11,101 nt of DNA from Robiginitomaculum sp. (GCA_021647805.1 JAKITZ010000063.1:1-11101), one strand, 5' to 3'. Positions 1 through 7,647 are shown, counted from the first letter of the stretch. The notes: generated from the letters alone by a model not told the origin. Made by a program: numbers and translations.

Positions 1-895
1 GCGCCCAATTGGCAACTTTGACGAACAAAAACAGATGAACCTGACTTCCCATTATTTCCATTAAATCTTTTCTAGCGGCTTGACCAATCGCCTTAATCAC
101 CTTGCCGTTTTTCCCAAGAACAATCTTGCGCTGGCTCTCACGTTCAACAAATATCACTTGGCGGACAATTACCGATCCATCTTTTTTCGGTTCCCAACTT
201 TCGGTGCTAACACTGGCAGAATATGGCAATTCCTCATGCACACGCAGCATCAGTTTTTCACGGGTGATTTCCGCCGCCAGCATCCGCATCGGCAAGTCTG
301 CCACTTGGTCTTCTGGATAGTGCCAAGCGCCATTTGGCACTTGTTCGGCCATCAGCTTCCGTAAGTCCTTCACTCCGGAGCCTTTAGTGGCTGATAACAT
401 TATAACATTATCGTAAATACCTGTTTTATTGAAATACTCTACTTGTTCCAGCAAGTTTTCTTTTTCAATTAAATCAATTTTATTCAACACCAGAATCGCT
501 TTACGCTCGAGCTTTTCCAACTCTTTCACAATGCTTATTACATCAACTTTGGCCTTTTTGTCCTGAGGTCGCGCCAGCTTTGGATCATTCGCGCGAAACC
601 ACGCAGCAGCATCAACTATATGGACTATTTTGTCAGCTTCTTCCGCACCCTGCCAAGCAGCCTTGACCATTGCCCGGTCAAGTCTTCTTTTGGGTGCAAA
701 AACCCCCGGAGTATCCACCAAAATGACTTGCGAGTTTCCTTCAATCATGATCCCGCGCACTCGAAATCTAGTGGTTTGCACCTTGTGGGTGACTATTGAA
801 ACTTTTGAGCCAACCAAGGCGTTGACCAAAGTTGATTTACCTGCATTCGGCGCACCTATTAAGGTAATAAATCCGCAACGGTGTTGTTCACTCAC
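1..895 (-). CDS. era: GTPase Era, ribosome-assembly factor (3' end cut by window edge)
   Basis: Era is a GTPase that binds the 3' end of 16S rRNA and helps mature the 30S subunit. I read the frame through by hand: 298 codons are open from a GTG at 895 to the left edge. The G domain is complete: G1 GAPNAGKS (about residues 14-21), a QTT segment for G2, G3 DTPG and G4 NKID. A C-terminal KH domain follows, with the RNA-binding segment LGKNGKVIKAIGQAAR. Family members are about 300 residues, so probably only a short tail after FVKVANWA is missing. The GTG start shares 4 nt (GTGA) with the rnc stop, which fits translational coupling at the end of the operon. The next gene outside the window is often recO in this order, but that cannot be seen. 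Identity is certain; the exact start is very likely. Confidence 0.96.
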   Translation of the reverse strand, partial: MSEQHRCGFITLIGAPNAGKSTLVNALVGSKVSIVTHKVQTTRFRVRGIMIEGNSQVILVDTPGVFAPKRRLDRAMVKAAWQGAEEADKIVHIVDAAAWFRANDPKLARPQDKKAKVDVISIVKELEKLERKAILVLNKIDLIEKENLLEQVEYFNKTGIYDNVIMLSATKGSGVKDLRKLMAEQVPNGAWHYPEDQVADLPMRMLAAEITREKLMLRVHEELPYSASVSTESWEPKKDGSVIVRQVIFVERESQRKIVLGKNGKVIKAIGQAARKDLMEIMGSQVHLFLFVKVANWA

Positions 896-1581
896 TGTTT
901 TTCATCCATTATTATGAGAAGTTTTTGGGCCGCTTTGCTCTCGGCTAATTGTTTAGATCCACCATTGCCAATTGCCGGCTCAAAGCCCTGCAATGTGACT
1001 ATCACCTGAAACTCCGGTTTATGATCCGGACCTTTTCGGCCAAGGAGTTTATAAAGTGGCAAGCCAAAACCTTTGGCTAATGCTCTTTCCTGCAACAGGC
1101 TTTTAGGATCTTTGATTGTATTGTTTATGTCGTGTAATTGCTTCGCCCAAAAACGATTAAAAAAGTCTTTGGCGGCCTGCATCCCACCATCAAGATAAAT
1201 CGCCGCCAAAACAGCTTCGCAAGTATCACCCAGAATAGAGTTTTTTTCACGTCCGCCGTTTTTTTCTTCTGCTTTCGACATGTAAATCGCAGATCCCAGT
1301 TGCGCTTCCTTGGCAGCAACAGCGCAGGCTTCTTTTTTCACCAACATATTTAATTGCCGCGCCATTTGCCCCTCACTGGCAGTATCATCGCTAGTAAATA
1401 ACATTTCTGAAACGATCAAGCCCAGAACCCTGTCACCAAGGAATTCCAAACGCTCATTATCCGCAACAGGCTTACCATCACCAACAGAACCATGGGTTAA
1501 AGCTCTTCGTAACAAGTCCACATCACCAAAAGTATAGGCTATATGAGCTTGTAATGCTTGTTCATGTGCTTGCGAACTCAA
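892..1581 (-). CDS. rnc: Ribonuclease III
   Basis: RNase III cleaves double-stranded RNA, including rRNA precursors, as a Mg-dependent homodimer. The 229-residue protein has the family signature NERLEFLGD at residues 42-50, with the expected acidic metal-site residues E43, E46 and D50, and a second acidic cluster LGDTCEA with D119 and E122. A double-stranded-RNA-binding domain spans about 158-226, starting DPKSLLQE and ending in AESKAAQKLL. Length is normal. The start is a TTG, overlapping the lepB stop by 4 nt (TTGA). No in-frame ATG exists near the N-terminus, and a GGAG Shine-Dalgarno lies 5 nt before the TTG, so the TTG is well supported. Placement before era groups two rRNA-maturation factors. 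The weak start codon may lower RNase III output relative to LepB (inference). Confidence 0.97.
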   Translation of the reverse strand: MSSQAHEQALQAHIAYTFGDVDLLRRALTHGSVGDGKPVADNERLEFLGDRVLGLIVSEMLFTSDDTASEGQMARQLNMLVKKEACAVAAKEAQLGSAIYMSKAEEKNGGREKNSILGDTCEAVLAAIYLDGGMQAAKDFFNRFWAKQLHDINNTIKDPKSLLQERALAKGFGLPLYKLLGRKGPDHKPEFQVIVTLQGFEPAIGNGGSKQLAESKAAQKLLIIMDEKQ

Positions 1582-2330
1582 ACGCCGCTCCGTAAGCTGA
1601 CAAAGGCTCTTTTACGAAAATTGAACCAAGTCCACGGTTTCAAAAGGCTAAAGTCACGGTTTACCGACAGAAGTACAATTTCTGCTCTGCCAACTAGGTT
1701 TTCTGACTTAACCATTCCCCAATCACGACTATCAACTGAGTGGTCTCTATTATCGCCAATCATATAATAATGCCCGTCTGGAACCGTCTCAACAAATGTA
1801 TCATCGTATACGGTGCGTCTAAAGTCCCAAGTAATATAGCTCTTGCCATTTGGTAATGTCTCGCGAACTCGGGTGGCGATAGTTTTATTACCCCGTGCGT
1901 CTGTATAAACTTCCTCTCCGCTCACTTCAAACGGCACCAACTTATCATTTAGCCAAAGACGACCATTTTTCATTTGCACACGATCACCCGGCAGACCGAT
2001 CAAACGTTTGATATAATCGGTTTTATCATCACCAGGCCATTTGAACACGACTATGTCACCGCGTTTTGGTTGTTTCTCCAAAATTCTTCCAGAAAATATT
2101 TTTGGCGATAGTGGCAATGAATAACGCGAATAACCATAAGAATATTTAGAACTTATCAAATAGTCACCGACCTTTAGCTGCGGATACATGCTGCCTGTGG
2201 GAATATGAAATGGTTGGAACAATAGAGTTCGCAAAACCATAGCGATTACCAATGCCCAAAGAATTGTCCAAAATAATTCAACGAATTCTTCTTTAGCGGT
2301 TTTTGCCGGTTGTTTTTTATGATCACTCAT
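1578..2330 (-). CDS. lepB: Signal peptidase I
   Basis: LepB is the inner-membrane Ser/Lys protease that removes signal peptides from exported proteins. The 250-residue protein has a short polar N-terminus, then one hydrophobic membrane segment at about 18-38. The catalytic serine motif IPTGSMYP follows (S47), and the general-base lysine is in YIKRLIGLPGD (K108). The conserved box GDNRDHSVDSRDWG comes later; the more usual form has N where this one has H after the second D. Length fits alphaproteobacterial LepB with one transmembrane segment. The ATG at 2330 lies inside the end of acpS (8-nt overlap), and the stop overlaps the rnc TTG start. It probably depends on upstream translation. The secreted Slt at the other end of the window would be a natural substrate (inference). 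Confidence 0.97.
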   Translation of the reverse strand: MSDHKKQPAKTAKEEFVELFWTILWALVIAMVLRTLLFQPFHIPTGSMYPQLKVGDYLISSKYSYGYSRYSLPLSPKIFSGRILEKQPKRGDIVVFKWPGDDKTDYIKRLIGLPGDRVQMKNGRLWLNDKLVPFEVSGEEVYTDARGNKTIATRVRETLPNGKSYITWDFRRTVYDDTFVETVPDGHYYMIGDNRDHSVDSRDWGMVKSENLVGRAEIVLLSVNRDFSLLKPWTWFNFRKRAFVSLRSGV

Positions 2331-2739
2331 TTTTCGCTTGTTCCAATGCTAGAGCCTCAATCACCACAAATGCCTGCGCATAAGGGTATTCATCTGTAAT
2401 GGTCAGATGCAGAATTGCGGTATGCCCGTTTGGAGTAAGATCGTCCAGTAACTTTGCCGCACCATTTTGCAAAAACATCGCCGGCTTACCACTTGGCAGA
2501 TTAACTACAGCCATATCTTTCCAGTTAACACCGTTTTTCACTCCAGAACCCAAAGCCTTGGCACAGGCTTCTTTTGCAGCAAATCGTTTAGCAAAGCTGC
2601 TGGCGCGCGGATTACGGTTGTTCGAGGTTTTACGTTCTAAATCGGTAAAGACTCTGGCCTCAAACCGGATACCAAACTTTTCTAAAGTTCCCTCAATTCT
2701 GCGTATATCACAAAGGTCGCTACCAATTCCCAAGATCAT
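2323..2739 (-). CDS. acpS: Holo-[acyl-carrier-protein] synthase
   Basis: AcpS transfers 4'-phosphopantetheine from coenzyme A to a serine of apo-ACP, activating it for fatty-acid synthesis. The 138-residue sequence shows both metal-binding signatures of the small AcpS-type transferases: GIGSDLCDI near the N-terminus (D8) and FAAKEACAKALG (E57). The length is normal for the trimeric AcpS type. The ATG overlaps the pdxJ stop by 4 nt (ATGA), and the end overlaps lepB by 8 nt, the longest overlap in this operon. The short acpS-lepB-rnc-era run is a common arrangement in proteobacteria. I see no truncation or missing key residue. Confidence 0.96.
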   Translation of the reverse strand: MILGIGSDLCDIRRIEGTLEKFGIRFEARVFTDLERKTSNNRNPRASSFAKRFAAKEACAKALGSGVKNGVNWKDMAVVNLPSGKPAMFLQNGAAKLLDDLTPNGHTAILHLTITDEYPYAQAFVVIEALALEQAKNE

Positions 2740-3485
2740 TGCTCATCGCCAGTACTTGCAGTTTCAATCAATTGCTTCATTTTTTGCACGGTTGATTGCA
2801 AGCCGGAAAAAATAGCTTCTGATATTAAAAAATGCCCGATATTAAGTTCTTTGACCTGCAAAATTGCCGCAATAGGCTGCACTGTATCAAATGTCAGGCC
2901 ATGGCCGGCATGAATTTCAAGTCCACACTTCGCACCATAAGCCGCAGCTTGGCGTAAATCGTCTAATATTGCCTCTGTTCTAGAAATATCATTAGCAAAA
3001 AAACTTTCCGCATAGGCTCCGGTATGTAATTCCACCACCGGCGCACCTAATGAAAGAGCCGCATCAATTTGTCGCAAATCAGGCTCGATAAACAACGACA
3101 CCCGGCTGCCATTTTGGGATAATTCACGGACAAAATGCGATAAATGATTATGTAGTCCAGCGGCATCAAGCCCACCTTCGGTGGTTCTTTCCTCGCGTTT
3201 CTCAGGAACGATACAAGCGGCGTGTGGCTTTGCGGCCAAAGCAATTTCAAGCATTTCGTCAGTGGCCGCGATCTCAAGATTAAGCGGCACGGTAATTTCT
3301 TGGCGTAACCTAGTAATATCATCATCTGATATGTGTCGGCGATCCTCACGCAAATGTGCAGTTATGCCATCAGCACCCGCAGCAACAGCCATTTGTGCAG
3401 CGCGCACCGGATCGGGATACTGGCTGCCTCTGGCGTTTCTAATGGTTGCCACATGATCAATATTTACGCCAAGCCTTGGTATCAT
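2736..3485 (-). CDS. pdxJ: Pyridoxine 5'-phosphate synthase
   Basis: PdxJ condenses 1-deoxy-D-xylulose 5-phosphate with 3-amino-2-oxopropyl phosphate to make pyridoxine 5'-phosphate, the last ring-forming step of the DXP-dependent vitamin B6 pathway. The 249-residue protein begins with the family signature RLGVNIDHVATIRNARG. ITAHLREDRRHI follows, carrying H44, R46 and H51, then the NLEIA segment (E71), VELHTG (E152) and GLEIHAGHGL (H195). These match the active-site positions of the TIM-barrel PdxJ family. The ATG overlaps the pyrE stop by 4 nt and the stop overlaps acpS by 4 nt. The organism therefore makes B6 by the PdxA/PdxJ route; the partner pdxA is not in the window. Confidence 0.97.
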   Translation of the reverse strand: MIPRLGVNIDHVATIRNARGSQYPDPVRAAQMAVAAGADGITAHLREDRRHISDDDITRLRQEITVPLNLEIAATDEMLEIALAAKPHAACIVPEKREERTTEGGLDAAGLHNHLSHFVRELSQNGSRVSLFIEPDLRQIDAALSLGAPVVELHTGAYAESFFANDISRTEAILDDLRQAAAYGAKCGLEIHAGHGLTFDTVQPIAAILQVKELNIGHFLISEAIFSGLQSTVQKMKQLIETASTGDEQ

Positions 3486-4069
3486 TTTGATAGCTCGCGA
3501 CTGCCCGGTTTAATCGCCGGTATCTGGCTTAAATGATCGGGAATTTCATCTGCAGCAAAAGTAGGAAAATCAACTTGCGCCAATGACAATAACGGGGCGC
3601 CAACATCTGCCATACCGCCAGACCGGTCGATCAGGCATGCTTCTGCGACCACATCAGCGCCCAACGCGCGTACCGCCTCGATACATTCTCTAGATGAAAG
3701 GCCGGTAGTAACAATATCTTCGACGATTAGCACTCTTGTTCCCTTGGCTAGTTGGAACCCCCGGCGTAGTACAAACTCACCGCCCTCACGCTCAACAAAC
3801 ATTGCCGGCAGCTCTAACTGCCTTGCCATTTCATACCCGGGGATCAAACCGCCAACAGCTGGCGAGACAATTACATCAAATGGCCCCAAATTAGACGTAA
3901 TTACCAGCTCAGCCAACGACTTGCATAACGTTTCGGTACGCTTTGGGTCCATAAAAACAAATGCTTTTTGCAAAAAAAAGCCACTATGGCGGCCAGATGA
4001 CAAAATAAAATGCCCTTCAAGCAAAGCTCCGGCTTGGCGAAATTCTTCTAAAACCTGTTCGGTATTCAT
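3482..4069 (-). CDS. pyrE: Orotate phosphoribosyltransferase
   Basis: PyrE joins orotate to PRPP to give orotidine 5'-monophosphate, the fifth step of pyrimidine synthesis. The 195-residue protein carries the type I PRPP-binding motif as VLIVEDIVTTGLSS, with the acidic ED pair and the TTG phosphate loop. It also has the upstream substrate segments SSGRHSGFFLQKA and SPAVGGLIPGYEMAR typical of this family. The ATG overlaps the rel stop by 4 nt (ATGA) and the pyrE stop overlaps pdxJ by 4 nt. Its place directly after rel puts pyrimidine synthesis under the same transcript as (p)ppGpp control. I see no leader or attenuator in front of it, because there is no intergenic space. Confidence 0.96.
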   Translation of the reverse strand: MNTEQVLEEFRQAGALLEGHFILSSGRHSGFFLQKAFVFMDPKRTETLCKSLAELVITSNLGPFDVIVSPAVGGLIPGYEMARQLELPAMFVEREGGEFVLRRGFQLAKGTRVLIVEDIVTTGLSSRECIEAVRALGADVVAEACLIDRSGGMADVGAPLLSLAQVDFPTFAADEIPDHLSQIPAIKPGSRELSK

Positions 4070-6288
4070 TTCTTCAAGTCCTGTCCTTTGACCCGCTCGG
4101 CACTATCAACACAAGCGCAAGCGCGAATTGCTGCCAGAATATTCCATAAATGTTTCGCGTCCAGAACTTCAATATCAAATAACATGTCAAAAAAATCTTC
4201 ACCGCGACTAAGAGTCTTCACATCCATAATATTACCCTTAGAGACACCCACCGCATTGGCTATTTCTGCTAATGAACCAGAACGATGAACCACTGTCGCC
4301 AATATCCGGCCAACAGAGGCGCCCTCTTTTTTGGCGTGTGATGTCCAGCTCAAACTGATCGGGTCAATGCCGGCCTCCATTTCCTCTATCGCAATTTCAC
4401 AATCAACAACATGTATGGCAAACCCTTGCCCCCTTTTTGGTAAAGCAATAATTCTGTCGCCGGGAATTGGAGAACAACATTTGGATATATGTAACGAAAC
4501 CCCTTGTGAAAGCCCCTCTCCGCCAACAAAAAAATCAGCAGTTTCATCGGTTATCAATTCTCTTCTATATACACTTTTCGTTTCATCTCTTGATCTTCCC
4601 GGAAACACCGCATCAAGAAACTCTGAACCGGTAAGTAGGCCACGTCCTAGTTTTTCATAAAGATTAGTTACCGATCTGGCTTCTAGTCTTTTTGCCGCTT
4701 CGGCAATATTAACTTTCCCATCAAGTTGGTTGCTAACCAGAATTCTATCAACAAGTCGCTTTCCAAACTTACGAAATTCTTTTAGTTCCGATTTGCGGAT
4801 CAACCGCCTTATGGCTGACCTCGCCCGTCCAGTTACAACGGTACTTTCCCAATCCTGCGGAGGTTCTTTTCTCCCGCCACGAATAATTTCAACCGAATCG
4901 CCATTTTGCAACTGGGTTCGCAAAGGTCGCTCACGCCCATTAATACGCACACCAACACATTCATCACCAATATCAGTATGTACTGCATAGGCAAAATCAA
5001 TCGCGCTGGCTCCTTCTGGTAACGCGATCAACTTACCTTCTGGGGTAAATGTGAACACTTGATCTTGAAACATTTCCAATCTTGTATGCTCAAGAAAATC
5101 GTCTGGATCCCCACCAAACTCTATTATTTCCAGTAACGGTTTTAGCAAATCTAGCGGATTACCACCGATTGCTTCGTCAAAAACATATTCGCCTTGCTTG
5201 TACCGCCAGTGTGCAGCGACCCCTTGCTCTGCAATCCGGTGCATATTTGCAGTTCTGATTTGTAATTCTACCCTTATATTACCTCTGCCAATTACCGTAG
5301 TGTGTAATGACTGATAATGATTAGGCTTTGGAACAGAAATAAAATCGCGAAATCGGGCGGGAACACATCTCCATGAAGTATGAACCAATCCAAGGACAGC
5401 ATAACAATCTTCAACACTATCAACAATAATCCGAAAGGCATAAACATCAGCAACTTCATCAAAAGTAATATTCTTGCGCTGTAACTTATTCCAAATTGAA
5501 TAAGCACGTTTCTCCCGCCCATAAATAACCGCATCATAGTCGCTGTCTAAAATAAGCTTAGTCAAGTTTTCTGAAAGCTGGGCTACGGCCTTGGTGTTAT
5601 GTTCACGAACCAGAGCCAATCGTTTGGTCGTGGTTATGAATGCTTGCGGGTCTAAAAATTGAAATGATAAGTCTTCTAATTCGGAACATATTTTTTGCAT
5701 GCCGATTCTTCGAGCAAGCGGCGCGTAAATATCGATGGTTTCACGAGCAATTCGTTCTTGTTTCTTGGTATCGGTAAAAAAATGTAAAGTTCGCATATTA
5801 TGCAAACGATCGGCAAGTTTGACTAATAACACCCGTATATCTTTAGTGATTGCCAAAATAAATTTTTGTAAGTTCTCACCTTGACGCGAGCGAATTGATT
5901 TCACCTCTAGCTTGGTAAGTTTAGTCACACCATCAACCAGCTCAGAGACTTGGTTACCAAATAATTCGCTTAATTCCTCAAGGCTTGCATCTGTATCTTC
6001 AACAGTATCATGCAATAATGCAGTAATGATCGATGTGCTATCAAGGCGTAATTCAATCAAAATCGCTGCAACATTTACCGGATGCGCGTAATATGGCTCA
6101 CCCGATTTTCGTTTTTGCGATCCGTGCTTTTCGCGCGCATATTCATAAGCAAGCCGTAACTGGGGTTTATCTACATCTGGGTCATATTGAAAGACACCGG
6201 TAATCAATTCATCACAGCTTAAGAATGACGAGCGAATTACGCCGGATAAACCGGTGTTTGATGGGGATATGTTACCCCCTTCAATCAA
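4066..6288 (-). CDS. rel: Bifunctional (p)ppGpp synthetase/hydrolase (RelA/SpoT homologue)
   Basis: This RSH enzyme makes and degrades the alarmone (p)ppGpp. The 740 residues show an HD hydrolase domain with H69, HDTVEDT at 93-99 and LADRLHNMRTL (D160), so hydrolase activity is likely. A synthetase domain follows with GREKRAYSIWNKL, ADVYAFRII (D281) and VELQIRT (E341). A TGS domain spans about 409-470, a conserved CCSPIPGD lies at 604-611, and a C-terminal ACT domain covers about 658-728. This is a full-length long RSH, as expected for the usual single alphaproteobacterial enzyme. The start is uncertain. The frame opens with TTG at 6288, 2 nt after the rpoZ stop, without a clear Shine-Dalgarno. 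Homology to related proteins seems to begin only near residue 25, and no in-frame ATG lies in between. The stop overlaps pyrE by 4 nt. Confidence 0.96.
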   Translation of the reverse strand: MIEGGNISPSNTGLSGVIRSSFLSCDELITGVFQYDPDVDKPQLRLAYEYAREKHGSQKRKSGEPYYAHPVNVAAILIELRLDSTSIITALLHDTVEDTDASLEELSELFGNQVSELVDGVTKLTKLEVKSIRSRQGENLQKFILAITKDIRVLLVKLADRLHNMRTLHFFTDTKKQERIARETIDIYAPLARRIGMQKICSELEDLSFQFLDPQAFITTTKRLALVREHNTKAVAQLSENLTKLILDSDYDAVIYGREKRAYSIWNKLQRKNITFDEVADVYAFRIIVDSVEDCYAVLGLVHTSWRCVPARFRDFISVPKPNHYQSLHTTVIGRGNIRVELQIRTANMHRIAEQGVAAHWRYKQGEYVFDEAIGGNPLDLLKPLLEIIEFGGDPDDFLEHTRLEMFQDQVFTFTPEGKLIALPEGASAIDFAYAVHTDIGDECVGVRINGRERPLRTQLQNGDSVEIIRGGRKEPPQDWESTVVTGRARSAIRRLIRKSELKEFRKFGKRLVDRILVSNQLDGKVNIAEAAKRLEARSVTNLYEKLGRGLLTGSEFLDAVFPGRSRDETKSVYRRELITDETADFFVGGEGLSQGVSLHISKCCSPIPGDRIIALPKRGQGFAIHVVDCEIAIEEMEAGIDPISLSWTSHAKKEGASVGRILATVVHRSGSLAEIANAVGVSKGNIMDVKTLSRGEDFFDMLFDIEVLDAKHLWNILAAIRACACVDSAERVKGQDLKK

Positions 6289-6290
6289 GA

Positions 6291-6671
6291 TCAGAAACGA
6301 CTATCTGAAGAGCCATCGCGATCAGCAGTTAGAGCACGCATCATGTCCAACTCGCTTACCACTTTCTCTTCTTCTACTTTGTGCTCAATCGCCAATGGAT
6401 CAGCAACCAAAACATCATCCGTATCTTCATCTTCATCGTCATCAAGCACGACTTTTTGCAGGCCAACGATAATGCTCTCATGAATTCCGGGCAGATCAAT
6501 AACTTCATCAGCAATTTCGCGCAAAGCAACTACTGCATTCTTGTCATTGTTTCGCTCGACCAGCAATGGTGCTCCAGACAAAATAGATCGCGCACGGTGC
6601 GCCGCCAACAATACCAAATCGAATCGGGTATCAACTTTATCAATGCAATCTTCAACGGTAACTCTGGCCAT
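6291..6671 (-). CDS. rpoZ: RNA polymerase omega subunit
   Basis: Omega is the small subunit that wraps the beta-prime C-terminus, stabilises RNA polymerase and in many proteobacteria forms part of a (p)ppGpp site. The 126-residue sequence opens with the hallmark MARVTVEDCIDKVDTRFDLV followed by LLAAHRARSI, and contains the conserved VVALREIA segment. The long C-terminal tail is strongly acidic (an Asp/Glu run at about 76-86 and further acidic residues after it), as is usual in alphaproteobacteria. It is the first gene of the operon, starting at an ATG preceded by a weak GAGAG-type ribosome site. It is followed 2 nt later by the rel TTG. The rpoZ-rel pairing links the alarmone enzyme to a component of its target polymerase. 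Confidence 0.97.
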   Translation of the reverse strand: MARVTVEDCIDKVDTRFDLVLLAAHRARSILSGAPLLVERNNDKNAVVALREIADEVIDLPGIHESIIVGLQKVVLDDDEDEDTDDVLVADPLAIEHKVEEEKVVSELDMMRALTADRDGSSDSRF

Positions 6672-6712
6672 GGAAAAGCTCTCAAACTGAAATTTTTGTT
6701 TATAAGTTGTTC

Positions 6713-6741
6713 TGCATACTAGGTCACGAACTCATAAACAA
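6713..6741 (-). promoter_or_regulatory. Possible promoter of the rpoZ-rel-...-era operon
   Basis: On the minus strand TTGTTT (6741-6736) is followed by a 17-nt spacer and TATGCA (6718-6713). This would give a transcript start near 6706 and a leader of about 35 nt before the rpoZ ATG. The -10 is poor. The -35 lies inside the end of the inverted repeat at 6722-6752, so the repeat would supply part of the operon's promoter. This is a pattern call only; transcription could also arrive from folK. Confidence 0.3.
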
Positions 6742-6981
6742 GACTAAAATGGCGGAACAGATGCAAAAATATGCAAGGAAAAACACGAAAAGCGGGTTTA
6801 TGCCCGGTTGAGAGGTTTGACACAGCAAAATGAAGCAAATTTTGCGCCCGAAGGGTTTGGCCTCTTTGCCCACCGAATGCGTTGCCAGCACTTGAAAAAC
6901 TTCGGTTTTCCTACGTACTCGCGCCTACTCGATGAACAAATGGACTCAAACCATTTTGATCCTGTTTATGAGTTCGCGACC
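6722..6981. repeat. 260-bp segment bounded by 31-bp imperfect inverted repeats (MITE-like or structured RNA)
   Basis: The left end (6722-6752) begins GGTCACGAACTCATAAACA. The reverse complement of the right end (6951-6981) begins GGTCGCGAACTCATAAACA and matches it at 27 of 31 positions. The segment fills most of the 335-bp folK-rpoZ gap (6672-7006), where I find no convincing gene. One minus-strand frame is open for about 55 codons without an ATG, and a plus-strand frame also runs through it; neither shows a known domain. The inside contains a perfect 7-bp hairpin, gcaaaat/attttgc (about 6825-6845), and a small CGGG/CCCG stem. No clear target-site duplication is visible (CTA left, CAA right). 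Size, terminal repeats and lack of coding fit a decayed non-autonomous transposable element. A long-stem RNA read from folK towards rpoZ is the alternative. Confidence 0.6.
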
Positions 6982-7006
6982 CAAGCAAGGCAAGCAAGTG
7001 CAATAT

Positions 7007-7543
7007 CTATTTTACAGCTTGGGCAACTTTTGTCTGTTGCCGATCATTTGGATCTAGCTGGGCAAGTAATTCTGAAACTGTTCGGTGAGTGCCGGGTAAA
7101 TGCCATTTCGGTGCGATCTCTTGCAAAGGTAATAACACAAAAGCCCTCTCATGCACCCGTGGATGTGGCAATTGCACTCTTGTTGTTAATGATACTTTCT
7201 GCCCATAAGAGACTAAATCCACATCTATTGTCCTTGGGGCATTTTTTGCTCTGCGTGTTCTACCAAAATGAGCCTCGCATTTAAGTAATTTGTTTATCAA
7301 GCGCAAGGGCGACAGATGTGACATAAACAAGGCCACAGTATTGGTAAATTCCGGCTCGGACGGATCAGGCCAAGCAGGGCTTGTCCACAATGATGAGCTG
7401 CGAATGAATTGTATATCAACACAATCAAGCGATTGCATCGCCGCCATGATGGTTTCACCCGGCGATCCGCTGCAGCCAGGCACATTAGCTCCAAATGCAA
7501 TATAAGCTTGATTGAATTGTAATTGTCGTTTCATTTGCCACAC
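7007..7543 (-). CDS. folK: 2-amino-4-hydroxy-6-hydroxymethyldihydropteridine diphosphokinase (HPPK)
   Basis: FolK transfers pyrophosphate from ATP to 6-hydroxymethyl-7,8-dihydropterin in folate synthesis. The protein (178 residues from the first start) has the N-terminal AYIAFGANVPG, the substrate-loop segment SSSLWTSPAWPDPSEPEFTN, and the diagnostic GRTRRAKNAPRTIDVDL (about 94-110). In the latter, D107 and D109 form the Mg-binding pair. LPHPRVHERAFVLLPLQEIAP follows. Two starts are possible. GTG at 7543 has AGGA 10 nt upstream; ATG at 7534 gives the more usual short N-terminus but has no close Shine-Dalgarno. The gene stands alone rather than with folB/folP. It reads in the same direction as the rpoZ operon, about 335 bp downstream, so readthrough is possible. 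Confidence 0.95.
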   Translation of the reverse strand: MWQMKRQLQFNQAYIAFGANVPGCSGSPGETIMAAMQSLDCVDIQFIRSSSLWTSPAWPDPSEPEFTNTVALFMSHLSPLRLINKLLKCEAHFGRTRRAKNAPRTIDVDLVSYGQKVSLTTRVQLPHPRVHERAFVLLPLQEIAPKWHLPGTHRTVSELLAQLDPNDRQQTKVAQAVK

Positions 7544-7548
7544 GATTG

Positions 7549-7595
7549 AGCAATCCTAATAAAAGTGGGAACCGGTTTTACGGCAAAGGATTGCT
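7549..7595 (-). promoter_or_regulatory. Hairpin that would bury the folK ribosome-binding site
   Basis: On the minus strand AGCAATCCT (7595-7587) and AGGATTGCT (7557-7549) form a perfect 9-bp stem with a 29-nt loop. The only good Shine-Dalgarno for folK, AGGA at 7557-7554, lies in the right arm and would be paired to TCCT of the left arm. The loop contains the AACCGGTT palindrome and the GGTTCCCACTTTT block shared with the second element at 9844-9863. A translational switch for folK is possible, but the long loop makes the free-energy gain uncertain. Confidence 0.4.
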
Positions 7596-7619
7596 ACCTC
7601 TCAAAATCTTTTGGACAAG

Positions 7620-7647
7620 TTGATGGATTGCAAAGAGAAAGTATACT
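7620..7647 (+). promoter_or_regulatory. Promoter of the uracil-DNA glycosylase gene
   Basis: TTGATG (7620-7625), a 16-nt spacer and TATACT (7642-7647) form a sigma70-like promoter pointing at the glycosylase gene, with a predicted start near 7654 and a leader of about 70 nt. Both hexamers and the spacer length are conserved in the second copy in front of dapA, while the spacer differs at five positions. That pattern supports a functional promoter. Confidence 0.6.

Noticed and set aside
6799..6966. About 55-codon minus-strand frame inside the 260-bp element
   Set aside because: It has no ATG and no family resemblance I can support. It may be a transposase remnant, but the sequence does not show one.
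6722..6981. tmRNA or 6S RNA gene between folK and rpoZ, considered because smpB is nearby
   Set aside because: No tRNA-like ends, no tag-peptide frame and no 6S-like open bubble could be recognised, and the 260-bp size does not fit 6S RNA.
6808..7284. 158-codon plus-strand frame across the folK-rpoZ gap and into folK
   Set aside because: It starts at a TTG, its second half is antisense to the well-supported folK, and its first half crosses the inverted-repeat element without any recognisable domain.
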